Assembly (NCBI RefSeq): GCF_904067045.1
Contig: NZ_CAJFDC010000036.1
Span: 760,001-824,000, forward strand
Length of the DNA stretch: 64,000 nucleotides
DNA from: Pseudomonas sp. FEN
Lineage (GTDB): Bacteria > Pseudomonadota > Gammaproteobacteria > Pseudomonadales > Pseudomonadaceae
Direction of reading: 5' to 3'
Shown: positions 51,101 to 58,906 of the stretch, piece by piece
How the letters are laid out: every line of letters starts with the position of its first letter
Position numbering within the stretch: position 1 is the first letter of the stretch
The notes under the pieces: model-generated
Database searches by the model: none
What the model was told of the DNA's origin: nothing
What the model saw: only the letters and a program-made list of their open reading frames with translations
Translations under genes and position numbers: made by a program

Positions 51101-54100
51101 CCATTACGGTTATCGAAGTCGCCCGCGCCGGTCGCGATCACGGCATCACCGGTTTGCGCGGCGATACGCCCACCGTAGTTGTCGATCCCGCCCCAGGCTT
51201 GCAGGTCCAGGCGCTGGGCTTGAAGCGTGCCGCCCTGGCGGTTGTTATTCAGGTCATAGCCGTTTCTCAGCACCCCGACGATGCGAGTCGTCATGGCGCC
51301 GCTGATGCTAGACAGCAGACCGCCACGGCTATCGAGGTTGGCCGCCTGGACGAACAGGTCACCGCCCTGGGCAATGACCTTGCCGCTCTGGTTGTCGATA
51401 TCACCACTGACATCCAGCGTGACCGCGCCCTTGCCTTGCAGCGAGCCTTTGCCATTGCCAAGGCTGGCGGCGCTCAGTTGCAGGTCGCCATTGCGGCTGG
51501 CGATCAGCCCGCCAGTACCGTTCTGGACCGTCCCCGTCGAGGTGATCAGCAACTTGTCATTGGCGCTGACCACCCCGCCGTTGCTGTTGTCCAGGCCACC
51601 GCTGAGCAAGGTCAGCAAGCCCAGGCTGGAGAGTTCACCACCCTGGTTGTTGATCTGGCGGCTGCGTTGCACCAGCAGCGGGCCGACGCCGGAGAGTTTC
51701 CCCTTGGTGTTGGTCAATGTGCCCAGCAGGTCGAGGGTGACACCTGCGCCGCTGCTCAGGGTGCCGTTGCTGTTATCCAGGTCGGTACCGGTGAAGCTCA
51801 GCGCCTGTTGCGCCTGAACCGTGCCGTTGTTGTTCAGGGCCATGGCGTTCAAGGTCAGGATCGCGCCGCTGTCGATCAGGCCACCTTGGGCGTTGTTCAG
51901 TAGACCAGTGACCGTCAGGCTTTGAGCGCCGGCACTGGAGAGACTGCCGGCGCTGTTATCGAGGCTGCCCACCTTGACGGTCAGGACTTTCTGGCTGGCC
52001 ACCGCCCCGGCATTGCTGTTGAGCAGCGCGTCGCTGAGCGTCACATCGACATTGCCGCTGCGACTGGAGACCGTGCCATTGTTGCGGTTGTCGAGCGAGC
52101 CAGCGTTGATCGTCACGCCCTGCCAACCCGACAGCAAACCAGCGTTCTGGTTGATCAGGCTATCGGCGGTCAAGGTCAGCTGGTTGTTGCTGATCAGCTT
52201 GCCAGCGTTGCTGTTGTCCAGCGTGCGCCCGCTCAGATTGAGGCTCTGTGCGCTGGTCAGTGTGCCGCCCTGGTTGTTCAGGTCGCGCAGGTGGCTGAGG
52301 GTCAGGCTGCCGGCGGTGGTGATCTGGCCGGCGGCGTTGTTCAGGTCGCCGGTCGCGTTGCCGAAGTCGAGCGCGATGGCACTGCCCAGCAGGCTGCCGC
52401 CCTGGTTGTCGATGCCAGCACTGTTGATCGTCAGACCCGTGGCGGCGTTGATCAGCCCCAGGCTCTGGTTGGTCAGTTGACCGTCGATAGTCAGGCCCAG
52501 CTCCGCGCGGCTGGTCAGGGTGCCGCCGCTGTTATCGAGACGACCGGCGTGCACATCCACCGAAGCCGCCGCGATCATGCCCTTGATATTACTCAGGGCC
52601 TGGTCGATACGCAGGGTCAGGGCCTGGTTGCCCAGCAGTTTGCCGTTGTCATTGTTCAGGCTTTCAGCCACCAGGGTAAACGCCTGGGCGCTGGAGATTT
52701 CACCGCCCTGGTTGTTCACGCCCTTGAGGTTCTTCAGTACCAGCAACGGCGCGTTGATCAGGCCGCCCTGGTTGTTCAGTTGTCCGTGATTGAGGTCCAG
52801 GGTCAGCGACGTGTCGCCTTTGAGCGAACCGCCTTGCTGGTCCAGGCCGGTGACGCTGGCGGTCAGGGCTTTGGCCGCGCCGATACGGCCGCCATCCTGG
52901 TTGGTCAGTTGTGTGGCGGTCAGCTCCAGGCTGTCGCCGCTGCTGAGGAAGCCACCGTGGCTGTTGTCGAAAGCGCCGGTGGTGATCGACAGCGGGCCCT
53001 GTCCGCTGATCGTGCCCTTCTGGCGGTTATCGAGGCTGGCGCTGTGCAAGTCGATGCCACCGTCGGTGACCAGTCGGCCAGCCTGGTTGATCAGTGCACC
53101 GTCGCTGGTCAGGCTCAGTTGGCCGGCACTGGAGAAACTACCGCCCGAGTTATCGAGGCTGGCGGCATGAGCCGTCAGGGTGCCTTCACTGCTGATCAAG
53201 CCTGCGAGTTGGTTGGTCAGGGCGCCGTCGAGTGTGATCATCAGAGCGGATTGGGCACTCAATGTGCCGCCGCTGTTGTCCACCGTGCCGCCGGTCAGCC
53301 CCAACGAACCATTGGCGATAACAGAGCCACCCGTGTTATCAAAATGGCTGGCGGTCAGGTCAAGACGTTGCTGGGCGGTGACGCGGCCCTTGCGGGTGTT
53401 GTCGAGGGACTGGCCCTTGAAGGTGAAGAGATTGTTCGAACCCAAGCGACCGTTCTGGTTGTTCACCGCGCCCGTGGCGGTGATATCCAGGACGTTATCG
53501 GCCATGACCAGGCCAGTAAGGTTGTCCAGGGTACCCAGGATCAGCGTGCTGTTGCCCTGGCTGGAAACTTCGCCGACGTTGTTGTTCAGGTGACCGAGGG
53601 TCGCGACCAAGGAGTTCTGGCCTTTGATCAAGCCACCCTGGACGTTGAGCACGGTATCGGCGGTCAGGTTCAGGCGATCGGCGCCGAGGACCTGGCCCTT
53701 GTTCTGGTTGTCGAGGGTGCCGGCGGTGACGGTAGTTTGCCGCTGCCCGCTCAAGGTGCCGCCCTGGTTGCCCAGGGTTTGCGTGGCGATGACGCTCAAG
53801 TCGCGGCTGGCAATCACGCTCTGGCCGCTGTTGCTGATGGTCTGCGCCGTGACGCTGACATCGCCCGTGCTGTTGCGCGTGTTGTCGGCATTGATCCCGG
53901 CTTCGATGATGCCCCTGTTGGTCAACTGGCCGCCGCTGTTGAGGGTGATACTGTCCCTGGCCGCCAGATTGTTCCGGCTGGTCAGGTCACCCGTGGTCTG
54001 CACGTTCAAGCTGCTGCCGGCGTAGACCGGACCTTGCGCATCCAGGCTCGCGGCCTTGACGTTGACCGCGCCACTGGCGGCGGCCTGGACCATGCTCAGT

Positions 54101-55014
54101 TGACCGTTGGCATCGAGCTGGATATCGCCGCCGCTGGCCGCCAGGTTGCCGGCCAGTTTGACCCCGACCCCGGCTTCGGTGCCGACCAGTTTGATGGCGC
54201 CGGCGTACATACCACCCAGCGCCGTGGAGTCGATCGCCACCTGGGGCTTGGCACTGCCATCGTCGGCCCGCGCCGTGGCACTGAGTGTGCGGGCGTCGAC
54301 ATCGTTACGACCGGCGATCACAGTCAGTTGCTTGGCGTTGATCTGCGCGTTGATGGTCGCGGCGCGGGTGATGATTTCGAACTGGTCGACATTGCTGGCA
54401 TTGATGCCCGCGCCGTCGATGGACACGCTGCCCTGGTCGACCTGATAACCCGTCACCTGGCCGTTGGTAATCACCGCCTTGCCGGTGGTCAGTGTCGCCT
54501 GCGGGGTATTGATAAAGCCGCAGCCATTGCAACTGATGCCATACGGGTTGGCGACGATCACATGGGCCGACTGCCCCGCCACCTCGGTATAACCGCGCAA
54601 CTGGCTCGGACTGCCGCCGTTCACCTCGTTGAGAATGACGTTGGCTGCGGTGCCGCTGAAATTCGGGTTGCCTAGAATGATCCCGCCCAGTTGCGTCGAC
54701 TGGGTCCGCGCGGTGGCGTTGTTGAGAATGACCCCGTTGGCCCCGACGTTGTAGTCGCTGAACTGGTTATGCGACAACCCTTGGGTATTCGGCGCGGCGA
54801 TATTGACGATAGGTACGCCATTGCCCGCCTGGCCAAGCGTGGTGCCGCCCCCGCTGACAGCAATGCCATCCGCCTGGGCCAGCAGCGGCTGCCAGAACAT
54901 CGCGTTCGCCAGGATGAACGCCAACCCGCGCTTGGGTAGCCCGAGGAAATGCTCACGGTTTTTCAGGGCCGCAGAAGGCTGGCGAGCCAGGAAGGCAAGC
55001 TGACGAACGTCCAT
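45175..55014 (-). CDS. cdiA: CdiA contact-dependent inhibition effector with tRNase-type C-terminus
   Basis: 3279 residues. N-terminal signal (extended type) and the two-partner-secretion domain (about 45-290) with NPYGISCNGCGFINTP. Then well over a thousand residues of filamentous-haemagglutinin repeats (variants of LDNSGGTLSS, LTNQ, DNRNNG). A central region around 1800-1960 (YKQIPQSQYDRNNLLPLPDQ) is followed by a second repeat block (SAGRDLQMSAGRDLSAIASQ). The DUF637-like pretoxin (LGAGAQLILAILLAAVTGGA, about 2660) and a helical hydrophobic pretoxin (about 3000-3070) come next. The last 116 residues match the CdiA tRNA-nuclease family: SIERQNEASKGLAQAGYDVE, ANPDLRINGELADVFSP, SNPVEGLKKLYLMKGGEFRV. 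No cdiB lies next to it. Start ATG 55014; weak ribosome binding site. Confidence 0.92.
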   Translation of the reverse strand: MDVRQLAFLARQPSAALKNREHFLGLPKRGLAFILANAMFWQPLLAQADGIAVSGGGTTLGQAGNGVPIVNIAAPNTQGLSHNQFSDYNVGANGVILNNATARTQSTQLGGIILGNPNFSGTAANVILNEVNGGSPSQLRGYTEVAGQSAHVIVANPYGISCNGCGFINTPQATLTTGKAVITNGQVTGYQVDQGSVSIDGAGINASNVDQFEIITRAATINAQINAKQLTVIAGRNDVDARTLSATARADDGSAKPQVAIDSTALGGMYAGAIKLVGTEAGVGVKLAGNLAASGGDIQLDANGQLSMVQAAASGAVNVKAASLDAQGPVYAGSSLNVQTTGDLTSRNNLAARDSITLNSGGQLTNRGIIEAGINADNTRNSTGDVSVTAQTISNSGQSVIASRDLSVIATQTLGNQGGTLSGQRQTTVTAGTLDNQNKGQVLGADRLNLTADTVLNVQGGLIKGQNSLVATLGHLNNNVGEVSSQGNSTLILGTLDNLTGLVMADNVLDITATGAVNNQNGRLGSNNLFTFKGQSLDNTRKGRVTAQQRLDLTASHFDNTGGSVIANGSLGLTGGTVDNSGGTLSAQSALMITLDGALTNQLAGLISSEGTLTAHAASLDNSGGSFSSAGQLSLTSDGALINQAGRLVTDGGIDLHSASLDNRQKGTISGQGPLSITTGAFDNSHGGFLSSGDSLELTATQLTNQDGGRIGAAKALTASVTGLDQQGGSLKGDTSLTLDLNHGQLNNQGGLINAPLLVLKNLKGVNNQGGEISSAQAFTLVAESLNNDNGKLLGNQALTLRIDQALSNIKGMIAAASVDVHAGRLDNSGGTLTSRAELGLTIDGQLTNQSLGLINAATGLTINSAGIDNQGGSLLGSAIALDFGNATGDLNNAAGQITTAGSLTLSHLRDLNNQGGTLTSAQSLNLSGRTLDNSNAGKLISNNQLTLTADSLINQNAGLLSGWQGVTINAGSLDNRNNGTVSSRSGNVDVTLSDALLNSNAGAVASQKVLTVKVGSLDNSAGSLSSAGAQSLTVTGLLNNAQGGLIDSGAILTLNAMALNNNGTVQAQQALSFTGTDLDNSNGTLSSGAGVTLDLLGTLTNTKGKLSGVGPLLVQRSRQINNQGGELSSLGLLTLLSGGLDNSNGGVVSANDKLLITSTGTVQNGTGGLIASRNGDLQLSAASLGNGKGSLQGKGAVTLDVSGDIDNQSGKVIAQGGDLFVQAANLDSRGGLLSSISGAMTTRIVGVLRNGYDLNNNRQGGTLQAQRLDLQAWGGIDNYGGRIAAQTGDAVIATGAGDFDNRNGGIYAKGLVQVSGHNFDNSGDNDGQIAGRQITLGLDGTLNNRQGIIESDTTLAIRAASLGNQNGQLRALGGSGKTEFQIGGLFDNSNGKLETANSDLILGVGSFLNQGGSVLHTGLGTFDTATANLISAGGSLVTRGGLTLTADDWTNSSVIQVGRLTVNVKNLTQTGSGQLLATDSFTGSGVNWSNDGLIASDGAASLNLSGNYSGNGRYTSLGTLGLNAAQVSLGKTASIAGGGDTTINVSGQLNNYGRITSAGGMSVNAGSINNYGTLGSNGKLLLSTPSLLNQEGLIFSGGDTALQVDSFTNHSAQLYSFGAVSIDGYGGAARASQVTNISGSLESTGKFSINAANFENRTEGFSLGRTLVSGIIGIHCVDCSGRDYAFTIVVRETFEGQDNDTSAAASLSAGSDFVFHGGNFLNSKSTVSAGGDIVIQADNVKNVGSVGGTIERTRSYKTVEIYHDIADAFVNDAANYNARNNPDYPNVYYINGSGGLTMAVPESYHQRDGRDWGETGVRFRDAVSGEVVDRIPFSYAYKQIPQSQYDRNNLLPLPDQLQSYMLTGDVEVAKDGSASGRSAVIQAGGNVSISATQDLNNSVIHQDYGFSAGANKVQDTKVAGTGAPVVSRLNAQLPPDLAQQQVNPLALPGFSLPTGQNGLFRLSGQSGSAQQGVVLPDWSVVGTSIGLAERQPGATDVQALAASGGQSLARVQGLPDTSGRTRPQKYLIETNPALTDLKQFMSSDYLLAGLGYKPDESAKRLGDGFYEQKLIQQAVVARTGQRFIDGQTSDEKLFKYLMDNAISSKQQLDLSVGVSLTAQQVAALTHDIVWMEKQVVNGEEVLVPVLYLAQATNRLAPNGALIQGADVTLIAGANLENSGTLRASSNLSALAGKDLLNTGLVEASNRLDALAGNNIVNKSGGIIAGRDVSVTAVTGDVINQRDLNHTDQTVGFVSAHRESVDNAARIEAANNLTLKAGRDFSNNGSVLQSGGDTRIDAGRDINIAAIASHSSTDYGRGTKDSSVTQTGSTVSAGRDLQMSAGRDLSAIASQIDAKRDIAMAATENLTLSSAADESHFLSKSRRETTQKDHVAQVATTAQAGGDVKLSAGKDLGLIASKVSAGNEAYLVAGDQLDLLSAQNSDYSLYDMKKRGSWGRKKTQHDEVTQVTNVGSEIKTGGNLTLQSGNDQHYQVAKLESGKDLTIESGGTITFEGQKDLHQESHEKSSSNLAWMSMKGEGHTDETLRQSALIAKGAVTIKAVDGLKIDIKQVNQQTVSQAVDAMVKADPSLAWLKKAEARGDIDWRKVEEIHQSFKYEHSGLGAGAQLILAILLAAVTGGAGAALVGAAEGSLTATIANVAFVSLENTAANSAISNKGNLGAVVKDTFSSDSLKSAAISGLTAGFTQGVIDSKLGGTTKPFNNLTKGFDLSTLEGIGGFAIHAAAQGVAAGAIKTAVSGGSLSENLQQGLVTQAGNVVAATAFNFVGSYAQEHWQAAHDANDTTGMALWKEGGVARTAMHALFGGAVSSATGGDFTSGAVAAGASQALAGVLNETFDKQPKLRQAFSQIVGLTASGLAGGDVDKASWIAQMADGYNRQLHQKETLALEKLQAEDPDNALKLKAAACALVHCSASVPPEDPRYNDIVELERYGADFKNEQKALVATGAFDEYGAWDKANDSLLLNEESAQRSGAATRAVVGAVGAASGFGTAVATTPACITGAGCALPILSGLGGLASFDAGWTATGELFAPYDYTQGSKVLASFSSDTYPGDVNPMKDYGTAAARAAIEAILFKGASKYANGSGASVLVEGVEAKAAGAGAKGGPASNLNPTSAITDAEAGTSGLAKIGSLKGEPELPPKNASPDMIRSIERQNEASKGLAQAGYDVEQLANSGKKGANPDLRINGELADVFSPITNSPISVLKTITGKVETQASNIVVNLADSPLTFVQIENALRSNPVEGLKKLYLMKGGEFRVIGAAK
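45652..45663. repeat. 12-bp direct repeat, copy 2 (inside cdiA)
   Basis: Encodes GAKG at about residue 3118 of CdiA, the switch from the conserved part to the variable toxin region. Matches 44772-44783 exactly. Confidence 0.75.
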
Positions 55015-55084
55015 GTCGGGAATCTCGAGGCAATGCAGGCGCCGAGGCGCCCTTAGGATGGCTCTATGCCATCAATCGGCCGAG

Positions 55085-55120
55085 ATCATAGGGTGGCCAT
55101 TTAATGGCGTCAATTAAATG
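55085..55120 (-). promoter_or_regulatory. cdiA promoter with overlapping inverted repeat
   Basis: Read leftwards: TTGACG (55113-55108), 17 bases, TATGAT (55090-55085), close to the sigma-70 consensus. The perfect inverted repeat CATTTAAT-N7-ATTAAATG (55098-55120) covers the -35 box and half of the spacer, a classic repressor position. Confidence 0.7.
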
Positions 55121-55204
55121 TACCAAATTATTTCAATCCGGACATATAGCTGCCGATTCGCGCCATGAGCAAGTCCCTGAAAAAATCGAGCTTTTCCCGC
55201 GCCC

Positions 55205-55235
55205 AAAAAAAAGCACCCCGAAGGGTGCTTTTTTT
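55205..55235. terminator. Bidirectional terminator after pnp
   Basis: A-run (55205-55212), stem GCACCC / GGGTGC with a short loop, T-run (55229-55235). It works leftwards for pnp and separates it from cdiA, which has its own promoter. Confidence 0.9.
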
Positions 55236-55256
55236 CAGCTTGAAGTCGAAGCGTGA

Positions 55257-57362
55257 TTAAACGCCCGACGCCTTGGCTGCGGCAACGTCCTTGATGGACA
55301 GCTTGATACGGCCGCGGTTGTCCACGTCCAGTACCAGCACTTCCACTTCCTGGCCTTCTTTCAGGATGTCGGTGACTTTCTCTACGCGAGCGTCGCTCAG
55401 CATCGAGATGTGCACCAGACCGTCCTTGCCTGGCAGGATGTTGACGAATGCGCCGAAGTCGACGATGCGCTCAACCTTACCGACGTAGATCTTGCCGATT
55501 TCAGCTTCCGCGGTGATGCCCAGGACGCGCTGACGAGCAGCTTCAGCGGCTTCCTTGGTTTCACCGAAGATCTTGATCGAGCCGTCGTCTTCGATATCGA
55601 TCGAAGCCTTGGTCTCTTCACAGATCGCCCGAATGGTCGCGCCACCTTTACCGATGACATCACGGATTTTGTCGGTGTCGATTTTCATCGCGATCATGGT
55701 CGGAGCATTTTCCGACAGTTCGGTGCGGGACTGACCAATGATCTGGTTCATCTGACCGAGGATATTCAGGCGCGCTTCCAGGGCTTGGCCCAGGGCGATT
55801 TCCATGATTTCTTCGGTGATGCCCTTGATCTTGATGTCCATCTGCAGCGCGGTCACACCCTTGGCGGTACCGGCTACCTTGAAGTCCATATCGCCGAGGT
55901 GGTCTTCGTCACCCAGGATGTCGGTCAGGACGGCGAATTTCTCACCCTCTTTCACCAGACCCATGGCGATACCGGCTACCGGTGCCTTCATCGGCACACC
56001 GGCGTCCATCAGCGCCAGGGAAGCACCACAGACCGAAGCCATGGAGCTGGAACCGTTGGATTCGGTGATTTCCGAGACCACACGGATGGTGTACGGGAAT
56101 TCGTTGGCATCCGGCAGCATGGCCTGAACCGAACGACGGGCCAGACGACCGTGACCGATTTCACGACGACCGGCACCACCCATGCGACCACACTCGCCCA
56201 CCGAGAACGGCGGGAAGTTGTAGTGCAGCATGAAGGGGTCTTTTTTCTCGCCTTCCAGGGTGTCCAGCAGCTGTGCGTCACGCGCGGTACCCAGCGTGGC
56301 AACCACCAGGGCCTGGGTTTCGCCACGGGTGAACAGGGCCGAACCGTGGGTCTTGGGCAGAACACCGACTTCGATGTTCAAAGGACGCACGGTGCGGGTA
56401 TCACGACCGTCGATACGCGGCTTGCCGTTGACGATGTTTTCGCGAACGGTGCGGTATTCGATCTCGCCGAAAGCGGCTTTCACTTCGCTGGAGGAAGGCT
56501 GGCCTTCTTCACCGGACAGCTTGGCCACTACCTGGTCTTTCAGTTCGCCCAGGCGTGCATAGCGGTCGGCCTTGACGGTGATGGTGTAGGCCTGGGAGAT
56601 CGCGTCGCCGAATTCGGCACGGATAGCGCCCAGCAGCGCGGTGGCTTCAGGGGCGGCAGCCCAGGTCCAGGTTGGCTTGGCAGCTTCGGCGGCCAGTTCT
56701 TTCACGGCCTGGATAACCACTTGGAATTCGTCGTGGGCGAACAGTACCGCGCCCAGCATCTGGTCTTCGGTCAGCTCTTTGGCTTCCGATTCAACCATCA
56801 ATACCGCTTCCGAAGTACCGGCAACGACCATGTCCAGGCTCGATGCTTTCAGTTGCTCGTAAGTCGGGTTCAGCAGGTAGCCGGTGCTTTCGTGGAAAGC
56901 CACGCGCGCGGCGCCGATCGGGCCGTCGAAAGGAATCCCGGAGATGGCCAGGGCCGCCGAGGTACCGATCATCGCGGCGATGTCCGGATCGGTCTTCTTG
57001 CTGGTGGAGACAACGGTGCAGACAACCTGCACTTCGTTCATGAAACCTTCAGGGAACAGCGGACGGATCGGACGGTCGATCAGTCGGGAAGTCAGGGTTT
57101 CTTTCTCGGAAGGACGGCCTTCGCGCTTGAAGAAACCGCCAGGGATCTTACCGGCAGCGTAAGTTTTTTCCTGGTAGTGAACGGACAGCGGGAAGAAGCC
57201 TTTGCCCGGATCCGCTTGCTTGGCACCGACAACGGTCACCAATACGCTGACGTCGTCGTCAACGGTGACCAATACTGCGCCGGAGGCCTGGCGAGCGATA
57301 CGGCCCGTCTCGAGGGTAACGGTCGACTGACCGAATTGGAATTTTTTGATAACCGGGTTCAC
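55257..57362 (-). CDS. pnp: Polyribonucleotide nucleotidyltransferase
   Basis: 701 residues. Phosphorolytic 3'-5' exoribonuclease of the degradosome. Two RNase PH-like domains (e.g. REGRPSEKETLTSRLIDRPI and FSVGECGRMGGAGRREIGHG), a KH domain with KIRDVIGKGGATIRAICEET (about 560-580) and an S1 domain with GKVERIVDFGAFVNILPGKD (about 625-645). Last gene of the rimP-nusA-infB-rbfA-truB-rpsO-pnp operon; in E. coli its leader is cut by RNase III and used for autocontrol. Confidence 0.98.
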   Translation of the reverse strand: MNPVIKKFQFGQSTVTLETGRIARQASGAVLVTVDDDVSVLVTVVGAKQADPGKGFFPLSVHYQEKTYAAGKIPGGFFKREGRPSEKETLTSRLIDRPIRPLFPEGFMNEVQVVCTVVSTSKKTDPDIAAMIGTSAALAISGIPFDGPIGAARVAFHESTGYLLNPTYEQLKASSLDMVVAGTSEAVLMVESEAKELTEDQMLGAVLFAHDEFQVVIQAVKELAAEAAKPTWTWAAAPEATALLGAIRAEFGDAISQAYTITVKADRYARLGELKDQVVAKLSGEEGQPSSSEVKAAFGEIEYRTVRENIVNGKPRIDGRDTRTVRPLNIEVGVLPKTHGSALFTRGETQALVVATLGTARDAQLLDTLEGEKKDPFMLHYNFPPFSVGECGRMGGAGRREIGHGRLARRSVQAMLPDANEFPYTIRVVSEITESNGSSSMASVCGASLALMDAGVPMKAPVAGIAMGLVKEGEKFAVLTDILGDEDHLGDMDFKVAGTAKGVTALQMDIKIKGITEEIMEIALGQALEARLNILGQMNQIIGQSRTELSENAPTMIAMKIDTDKIRDVIGKGGATIRAICEETKASIDIEDDGSIKIFGETKEAAEAARQRVLGITAEAEIGKIYVGKVERIVDFGAFVNILPGKDGLVHISMLSDARVEKVTDILKEGQEVEVLVLDVDNRGRIKLSIKDVAAAKASGV

Positions 57363-57508
57363 GGTGTCCTACCTTCTTTTGTGGCTCTTGGGGAACTTGT
57401 CTTCTTGCGAAATTCTTGGGCAACGCCGGGAATCGGCCCGACTGTCATTGTCCAGATGCTGTCTTCGGGTAAAGCAGGTGCTCAGATAAAACTAGAGGCT
57501 GGGAGCTT

Positions 57509-57543
57509 GCCATGCGCCGGCGGGAAACCCGCTGACGCACGGC
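57509..57543 (-). promoter_or_regulatory. rpsO-pnp intercistronic hairpin
   Basis: GCCATGCG (57509-57516) and CGCACGGC (57536-57543) pair with one G-U, and CCGGCGGG / CCCGCTG extend the stem inside. No T-run. By position it corresponds to the RNase III processing stem of the pnp leader in E. coli; that role here is inference. Confidence 0.55.
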
Positions 57544-57573
57544 AAACAACCAACCTCATAGCGCAATCGCTGA

Positions 57574-57843
57574 TTAGCGACGCAGACCCAGGCGACCGAT
57601 CAGAGCGCTGTAACGGCTCACGTCCTTGCCTTTCAGGTAGTCCAGCAGCTTACGACGCTGGTTTACCATGCGGATCAGACCACGACGGGAGTGGTGGTCT
57701 TTACCGTTGGCCTTGAAGTGACCTTGCAGTTTGTTGATGTTGGCGGTCAGCAGTGCAACTTGCACTTCTGGCGAACCAGTATCACCAACGGCTTGCTGGT
57801 AGTCGGTAACGATTTGAGCTTTTTCTTCAACGCTGAGAGCCAT
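57574..57843 (-). CDS. rpsO: 30S ribosomal protein S15
   Basis: 89 residues, complete. Primary 16S rRNA-binding protein of the central domain. GDTGSPEVQVALLTANIN (residues 20-37) and KDHHSRRGLIRMVNQRRKLL (47-66) are the family signature. S15 represses its own translation in several bacteria; an AT-rich hairpin at 57863-57887 in the leader could be involved. Between truB and pnp as usual. Confidence 0.98.
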   Translation of the reverse strand: MALSVEEKAQIVTDYQQAVGDTGSPEVQVALLTANINKLQGHFKANGKDHHSRRGLIRMVNQRRKLLDYLKGKDVSRYSALIGRLGLRR

Positions 57844-57862
57844 GAGGCAATCCTTCTATCAG

Positions 57863-57887
57863 GAAACTGTTTCAGAAAAACAGTTTC
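57863..57887 (-). promoter_or_regulatory. Hairpin in the rpsO leader
   Basis: GAAACTG (57863-57869) pairs with CAGTTTC (57881-57887), 20 bases before the rpsO start. Candidate S15 autoregulatory structure or merely a truB 3' hairpin. Confidence 0.4.
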
Positions 57888-57985
57888 AACAGGCCAGGGA
57901 CAAATCCCTGTATCTATAAATGAGTAGTGACCGTGCCTGTTGACAGCCACCCTCGCCAGCCTGCTGTAACACAGACTGGTTTCGG

Positions 57986-58903
57986 TCATTCCGACCGAAT
58001 CAGTCGACGCGGCGCAATGCGCCCGTCTTCGCTCACTTCACCGATACCGATAAAACGACCGTTGTGATCTTGTACCCGCACCATGCCGAACTTCGGCGCG
58101 TCCGGGGCACGTACCGGTTGGCCGTTGAGCCAATAGAACGCACTGTGCTCGGAAAAGTGCAGCAGCGGCCAGTCTAGCAGACCGCTGTCCGAAGGCATCA
58201 GGAAGCGGTCGACCGCCTCGTTGCCGCCCTCGGCATGTACGGCTTCCAGCTCTTCGAGCGTGACCGTCTGCGCCAGGGTGAAGGGGCCGGCCTGGGTCCG
58301 TCGCAGTTCAGCAACGTAGGCGCCACAACCGAGCTTCTCACCGATATCCTCCACCAGGGTACGAATATAGGTGCCCTTGCTGCAGTCCACCGCCAGTCGG
58401 GCAGTATCACCTTCGCAGGCCAACAATTCCAAGCGCGCAATAGTAACAGAACGCGGTTCGCGCTCCACTACTTCGCCAGCACGGGCCAGCTTGTACAACG
58501 GCTGTCCGTCACGCTTGAGCGCCGAGTACATCGGCGGTATCTGACTGATTTGACCGCGAAATTCCGGCAACACCGCTTCGATATCGGTACGACCAACGGT
58601 CACCGGGCGCGTCTGCAAAACCTCGCCTTCGGCGTCCGCGGTGGTGGTGGTCTTGCCCAATTGCATCAGGGTTTCGTAACCCTTGTCGGAATCGAGCAGG
58701 TATTGCGAGAACTTGGTGGCCTCGCCGAAGCACAGGGGCAGCACGCCGGTCGCCAACGGGTCGAGACTGCCGGTATGGCCGGCCTTCTCGGCGTTGAGCA
58801 ACCAACGGACTTTCTGCAAGGCGGCGTTGGAGGTGAACCCCAACGGCTTGTCCAGCAGAATGATGCCGCTGACATTACGACGGATACGCTTGACCTGAGC
58901 CAC
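57986..58903 (-). CDS. truB: tRNA pseudouridine(55) synthase
   Basis: 305 residues; makes pseudouridine 55 in the T-loop of elongator tRNAs. The catalytic Asp is in GHTGSLDPLATGVLP (about residue 47), with KCGAYVAELRR-type sequences (CGAYVAELRRTQAGPF) and KGTYIRTLVEDIGEKLG. The C-terminal PUA-like part ends GRIAPRRLIRSE. It begins four bases after rbfA ends. Confidence 0.97.
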   Translation of the reverse strand: MAQVKRIRRNVSGIILLDKPLGFTSNAALQKVRWLLNAEKAGHTGSLDPLATGVLPLCFGEATKFSQYLLDSDKGYETLMQLGKTTTTADAEGEVLQTRPVTVGRTDIEAVLPEFRGQISQIPPMYSALKRDGQPLYKLARAGEVVEREPRSVTIARLELLACEGDTARLAVDCSKGTYIRTLVEDIGEKLGCGAYVAELRRTQAGPFTLAQTVTLEELEAVHAEGGNEAVDRFLMPSDSGLLDWPLLHFSEHSAFYWLNGQPVRAPDAPKFGMVRVQDHNGRFIGIGEVSEDGRIAPRRLIRSE

Positions 58904-58906
58904 CGA

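Noticed and set aside
45700..54000. Regular short repeats inside cdiA considered as a CRISPR or satellite array
   Set aside because: The repeats are degenerate at the DNA level, in frame, and encode filamentous-haemagglutinin units; there are no constant direct repeats with unique spacers.
51922..54675. A 917-codon rightward frame within cdiA
   Set aside because: It is a shadow of the repetitive haemagglutinin region; its periodic Ala/Val/Gln pattern comes from the repeats on the other strand.
57844..57985. A rpsO promoter in the truB-rpsO gap
   Set aside because: TATAGA is present but no -35 box at suitable spacing was found; rpsO may also be served from the operon promoter.
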